64,000 bases of DNA from Amaranthus tricolor (lineage: Eukaryota; Streptophyta; Magnoliopsida; Caryophyllales; Amaranthaceae): contig NC_080049.1 in assembly GCF_026212465.1 (NCBI RefSeq), positions 35,508,885 to 35,572,884 on the forward strand, written 5' to 3'. Position 1 is the first letter of the stretch; the number at the start of each line of letters is the position of its first letter. Under the pieces are notes generated by a model that saw only the letters and a program-made list of their open reading frames with translations, did no database searches and was not told where the DNA came from. The position numbers and the translations under genes are program-made. This document shows, piece after piece, positions 60,101 through 64,000 of this stretch.

Positions 60101-61301
60101 AAGGTCATTTATCATCACCACAAAAAATGAAAGAAAGACTTCAGAATACCTTCTAAATGTTGCCGACCTGCCGGTGCACCATCTCTAACGAAATGAATGG
60201 AGAAGAAGAATACATGTGGATGACCACTGATCTATTGGTTCATGTAACATACCCGGTCTTTTGGGATCGAGGCTTTGGTATTGTTGTGGACAAGTAAAAA
60301 TTTTACGAACTTTACTAATCCATCAACAGTTTGCACATGTAGCATTTAGCAATCAGATATTCTATCTTACCAACAACTTGACTAATAAAAAGTGGAAGGC
60401 CATGAACAGAATACCCTTACGCTATCGGATTAGTGAACTATGCTTAGCTTTTTTATGTGGACTGACAACATATACTTTTCTAAGGTGCTGGGATATCCAA
60501 GTAAACCAATTGGTCTATTTATAAAACGATCTATCATCTTCCGATCTGATTCAAATGGTGAAGATCTTGAAGGTTATGCTGGTGCTGGACTTTACGACAG
60601 GTATGTTGCAATATTTTCTGTTTCTAGTTCTGTCATACCTTCCCTAATCCCTATTTCTTAAATTGTCTGTACTCATGAACAGAATTCCCTGTGAGGCTGT
60701 GCTAAAATACTTTTCACATCGTTAAGATCTTGAAGGTTACGACTCGTAAACAATCTGATTATCTGTCATCAGTTGTAGTGCTGGTACTCTGTAGCTGCCT
60801 GAATATAATGACATTCAATTAATGCAATGTTCTGTTAAGAATACTGGTAAAAATAATGACCTTACTTGGATAGAATCTATTCTATAGGCTCGTACCTCTT
60901 TATACTTAGGTTCTAAGGAGACGGGAATAAAATACTGCAAAAAGTATGTGCTACATCAAAATTCATGTCTAACTGCCATTAAGGAACCAACCTATGTCGA
61001 TTTTCTAGAATCGAACAGGGAGAAAATGTCGTTTTACTTGTCTCTTAGCTAGTTTAGTTCATTGTGTTCAAGATGGTCAGTTTTGTTGTTAAACAGTGTG
61101 CCAATGGATGAATTAGAGAAAGTTGTGCTCGATTATTCAGTCGACCCATTAATCAACAACAGAAAGTTCCGCCAATCAGTACTCACCAGCATTGCCCATG
61201 TTGGAAATGCAATCGAGAAACTGTACGGGTCTCCTCAAGATATCGAAGGTGTTGTCAAGGAAGGGAAGATATACGTAGTACAAACACGACCACAAATGTA
61301 A
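48143..61301 (+). CDS. GWD2: Alpha-glucan water dikinase, GWD2-like, 33 exons
   Basis: Phosphorylates glucan chains with ATP and water. Exons: 48143-48205, 49628-49669, 49736-49848, 49933-50011, 50101-50192, 50318-50471, 50986-51210, 51349-51684, 51935-52042, 52143-52241, 52465-52602, 52725-52816, 53188-53322, 53654-53816, 53904-53993, 54064-54249, 54490-54552, 54638-54700, 54781-54840, 54940-55092, 55273-55356, 56137-56313, 56402-56508, 56777-56990, 57089-57192, 57292-57427, 57510-57635, 58245-58355, 58446-58544, 59721-59894, 59990-60082, 60485-60600, 61097-61301. They join to 1,399 residues without a break. Two CBM45-like starch-binding regions have LHWGGI (about 65) and LHWGLSRKGNEW (about 392). 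The phosphohistidine is in LSHVSVRARN (about His1003). The C-terminal nucleotide-binding part has IIFRSDSNGEDLEGYAGAGLYD and ends QTRPQM. No long plastid transit peptide is seen, hence GWD2-like rather than GWD1; no CBM20, so not GWD3. Confidence 0.9.
56000..56022. repeat. C23 homopolymer in a dikinase intron
   Basis: Twenty-three consecutive C bases in intron 21, about 115 bp before the next exon. No other homopolymer of G or C in the window is this long. Confidence 0.95.
57730..58010. repeat. Dispersed non-autonomous repeat, copy 2, in dikinase intron 27
   Basis: Diverged relative of 15695-15942. The words GTGGAATATTTAG and GTGTTGCATC are shared. The end words (AGAGTATAT...CAATTTAAG) occur at both ends as direct repeats. 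Confidence 0.6.
58961..59623 (-). mobile_element. Possible solo LTR in dikinase intron 29
   Basis: On the minus strand it begins TGTTAGGATTATGGG and ends GACACAACA. An internal GAACCACCTTAAATC segment matches the layout of the LTRs at 9280 and 63613 (GAACCACGTTAATTTC). The flanks GTTTG and GAGAG do not match, so no target duplication is shown. Confidence 0.5.
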
Positions 61302-62092
61302 TCACTTTCTTGCCTCTTCTCCTACCAACCATCATTTTAGCATGTCCTGTCTCTCAGCCATGTAAATAATAGTTTGTAATGCAGGGCGATGAAAAACCGA
61401 GTCACAGACGTGAACAAACACGAAGAATCTGAAGGGAGTAAGACAGAAGAGGACTCGAGAGAAGGGATACAGGTTGAAACATCAAGTTTTCAGCTTTTAT
61501 TACATCTATTTTCCGTAATCAGGAATTATTTAATGCTATTCTTTTGCGGATGGAGAACAAACTAAACGGCTGTCGCGTAATGAGGAGAAAAAGAACAGCA
61601 AAATACTGGAAAATTTATAATACATGGAAGTATTATTTGTACAGCAAAATAGAAGTTATAGAAATTAAACTTGCCAGTTTGGCATATTCTTTGTAGTTTA
61701 TTTACTTCGCAAACGCACATATATAATACAAGGATTCCTTATACCCACTCTTGCTATATACCCTTCAAAGTTCGAATTATTCACAGTTAATCGATAATTG
61801 AGATTATTATTGGAAAATCAGTGAAAGATTAAATTATTACGAGTTTGTTTTCTAGATTTAATAATTGTGGTGGCTGGTTTTATAGCCTAACGGTCTAACA
61901 GAATAAAAGTCATTTATAGATGCTTAATTTTCAAAAGGAAAATAGACAAATTCAAACTTTGTGTGTGTATGTGTAAGTGTATCATAATTAAACACTCTAT
62001 AATACATTAGTGGTGAAGATGGCCAATTTGGGAAGCATAAGGTTGGGAGAAATCATCAACAAAACAGACCATATCTTACGTTTCTACAATCC
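61302..62092. other. Dikinase 3' region and spacer
   Basis: Probable 3' untranslated sequence. A GCAG acceptor at 61382-61385 followed by an open stretch to about 61470 could be a 3'-UTR intron end. Nothing else is recognised. Confidence 0.4.
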
Positions 62093-62365
62093 ATGGATGA
62101 ACCAAAGCGGCGAAATTGGGGCAGGTTTATCAGACTCTACGAGCTGCAATGGATACATACCATTGTGGAAAGACGCGGTTTCGAGACGGTACGAGATCAC
62201 TTCAAAGAAAAATTAAGGCAGAACAAAACTGTGATTATTGAGGAAGCAGATGATTGGATATTTTCTATACAGGAAACTGGCAGTTTTACAGATGGTTGTC
62301 ATATTATTCCTCCTTGGAATGCTACCGACTCAGTTTCAGATTGTGATCACTCAATTTGGTTATGA
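62093..62365 (+). CDS. Hypothetical protein, 90 residues
   Basis: Not recognised. The frame from the ATG at 62093 is open for 90 codons and encodes a mixed-charge, tryptophan-rich sequence (five W). The same frame is also open for about 28 codons upstream without an ATG, so this could be the last exon or remnant of a longer gene. No signal peptide, membrane segment or known motif is seen. An overlapping 68-codon frame (62010-62216) is equally possible. It lies about 800 bp after the dikinase stop, same strand. Confidence 0.3.
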   Translation: MDEPKRRNWGRFIRLYELQWIHTIVERRGFETVRDHFKEKLRQNKTVIIEEADDWIFSIQETGSFTDGCHIIPPWNATDSVSDCDHSIWL

Positions 62366-63612
62366 AATTTACTCTAATTTTTGTCTTAAAGGTCGCTGGA
62401 TTTCTCCCATCTGGCTTTGAAATATGGTAATTAATCACTAATTTGTCTATGTTTATACTTGTTTATATTTATATATTATGTCAAAAAATTACTTGAATTG
62501 GTTAATTAACAGTTATAAATGTAATAATTTTTTATCTTCTCATTGATGTCGAGAAATTCTATTTGTCAAAAACTTCATAATTAAGTGTGCTTATATTATT
62601 TATATTGTAAGATGATTTTTAGCTTTTTTGAGAATCTAGATATAGTTTTACAATAACCAAAATTCAAATATCAGAAGTTAAATCTTGAAGTATTAGTGTT
62701 GATAATAATTTTCAATTATGTTGTTACTTTTTAATAGTTATGATCATGATTCAGGACATAGTGATACAAAATCCAATATTTGTCATATTTCATCCTGAGA
62801 CAGGTTCATACAAGCAATTTAATAAATGACATTTTGAAAAAATGTGACTTCGTAAAGGAACGTTTTTTTCTTTTTTAAAATAACAGTCGGTCTTCTAAGA
62901 GACTTCTCTAAGCCCCAGCCCAACAAAGCTTAATATATAATCTTATTTTACATTTTGACCCAATTAGAGATAGTCTCCTATAAGAATTTGTGTATTAACA
63001 AAAATATCCTTTAATAAGATCGAATACACTCTTTTTTTTCATTTTAAGGCCCCGCTCTGATGTAAGAAGGTAAAGAAAACCAAAAAATTGAGCCCTCACA
63101 ATTTTTAAGCCTTATGTCTTAGAGCCCACTTTATACATGGAGATAGCCCGACAAACTTGGACGTTTGTTACATTAGTCAAGCTACCATTAGTAAAATTGT
63201 GTACCCTTTGATTTTTCAAAGACAACAATTAAATGAAATGTAAATTCATCAAACATTAATATTTTATAATTTTTTAGATTATAGGATATTTGAGAAAAGG
63301 GTATGACTAGGTGATGTTCAATCCCAGAATTTTACATGGAAAAATAGTACTTATACTAACTGAGATAAGATATGATTCTCATTAAACATTAATATTAATA
63401 TTGATATTTCACCTTTGATAAAAACTATTTTTCTATTTTATTACAATATCAATTTTCTAAGGAGTTTACGTGTTTTTATAAGAATTTTAATTATGTATAA
63501 GACAACATAATAACAATTGTATAAATAGTTGAAACCCATAAGGGTAGAGCTACTTTTGTGAAAGACCTTCTCTCGGGGACACAACAGTAAAATAACAAGT
63601 TCATATACTAAT
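62366..63612. other. AT-rich spacer, no gene seen
   Basis: Includes GAGACAGGTTC and GACCCAATTAGAGA words (62796 and 62956) of the small repeat family seen at 33511-33790. No ORF of note. Confidence 0.5.
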
Positions 63613-64000
63613 TGTTGTGCGACAGCGAAAGCAAAGATCGAAAACAATAACGAAACAATAAAGATTCAAACAAACAATAAAGAAAGTCACACCGAGAAAT
63701 TAACGTGGTTCACTATCAACGTGATAGCTACAACCACCGGCACCGAGAATAAACTTTTCACTATAAACCGGGAGATTACAAGATGAACACGAGAAACCAC
63801 AACAATGGCTCTCCAAGCTTTTCTCTCTTAGTTTTCCTCACTTTGTGTTTTGCATTGCATCTCATTCTAATTCTAATTCCATGGGGCCTTTATATAGTAT
63901 ACCTCATAATAAAAAGAAATTATGGTAAAAAAAATACAAAAAACCGTCAAATACTAAGAGTAACCGGCCAAAAACGTGCCAAGAAACCGCCATTACGCGA
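63613..64000 (-). mobile_element. LTR of the same family as 9280, cut by the window end
   Basis: Begins TGTTGTGCGACAGCGAAAG, the complement of the 3' end of the LTR at 9280-14683, and matches it for most of its length, including GAACCACGTTAATTTCTC on the minus strand. The sequence just outside 63613 is not a primer-binding site. It is therefore a solo LTR or the 3' LTR of a minus-strand element lying further right. Confidence 0.78.

Noticed and set aside
48143..61301. Identification as GWD3/PWD or as pyruvate phosphate dikinase
   Set aside because: There is no CBM20 at the N-terminus and two CBM45-like regions are present; PPDK lacks those starch-binding regions.

Overview
The window reads as nuclear DNA of a eudicot plant. 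It is AT-rich, genes are sparse and intron-rich, and there are F-box/FBA genes, a plant alpha-glucan water dikinase, an AGO2/AGO3-type Argonaute, and plant Copia, Tat-type Gypsy, Stowaway, hAT and TRIM elements. Repeat style would fit Caryophyllales (Amaranthaceae-like), but that is a weak inference and no species is claimed.

Layout. 1-1872: no gene seen. 1873-8415: a large palindrome whose arms (1873-5159 and 5268-8415, loop 108 bp) each carry an F-box gene pointing at the centre and, at the inner end, a broken piece of a small DUF761-type gene. Each arm has its own later insertion, a hAT-like MITE on the left and a TRIM on the right. 8915-15053: a third, dead F-box gene, split by a solo LTR that is itself split by a decayed Copia element (9627-14638). 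15054-19854: spacer with two Stowaway MITEs, a possible Helitron end, another dispersed repeat and a DUF761-type gene (18740-18985, minus). 19860-32668: a complete, young Ty3/Gypsy element of the Tat lineage on the minus strand. It has 637-bp LTRs differing at two sites, target duplication ATGTT, gag-protease and pol reading frames, and a spliced four-exon gene on the opposite strand flanked by a dispersed and tandem GGTCCGACTTATCGA motif. 33827-36470: a probable large solo LTR. 36996-37250: another DUF761-type gene. 37251-41207: microsatellite-rich spacer with two inverted-repeat elements. 41297-45538: an AGO2/AGO3-like gene with at least three frame breaks and one nonsense codon. 46223-47195: a Stowaway MITE and a foldback repeat. 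48143-61301: a 33-exon alpha-glucan water dikinase gene open through every inferred splice junction (1,399 residues). 62093-62365: an unrecognised ORF. 63613-64000: part of an LTR related to the one inside the third F-box gene.

How it fits together. The intact host genes appear to be the dikinase and the two small DUF761-type genes; the F-box and AGO loci are damaged. The dikinase gene acts as an internal control: 4.2 kb of coding sequence without a frame error suggests the AGO and F-box lesions are biological rather than sequencing noise. The palindrome could yield a long hairpin RNA if transcription of either F-box copy runs through the centre. Independent insertions and about 3% divergence in its outer part argue that it is real DNA rather than an assembly fold-over.
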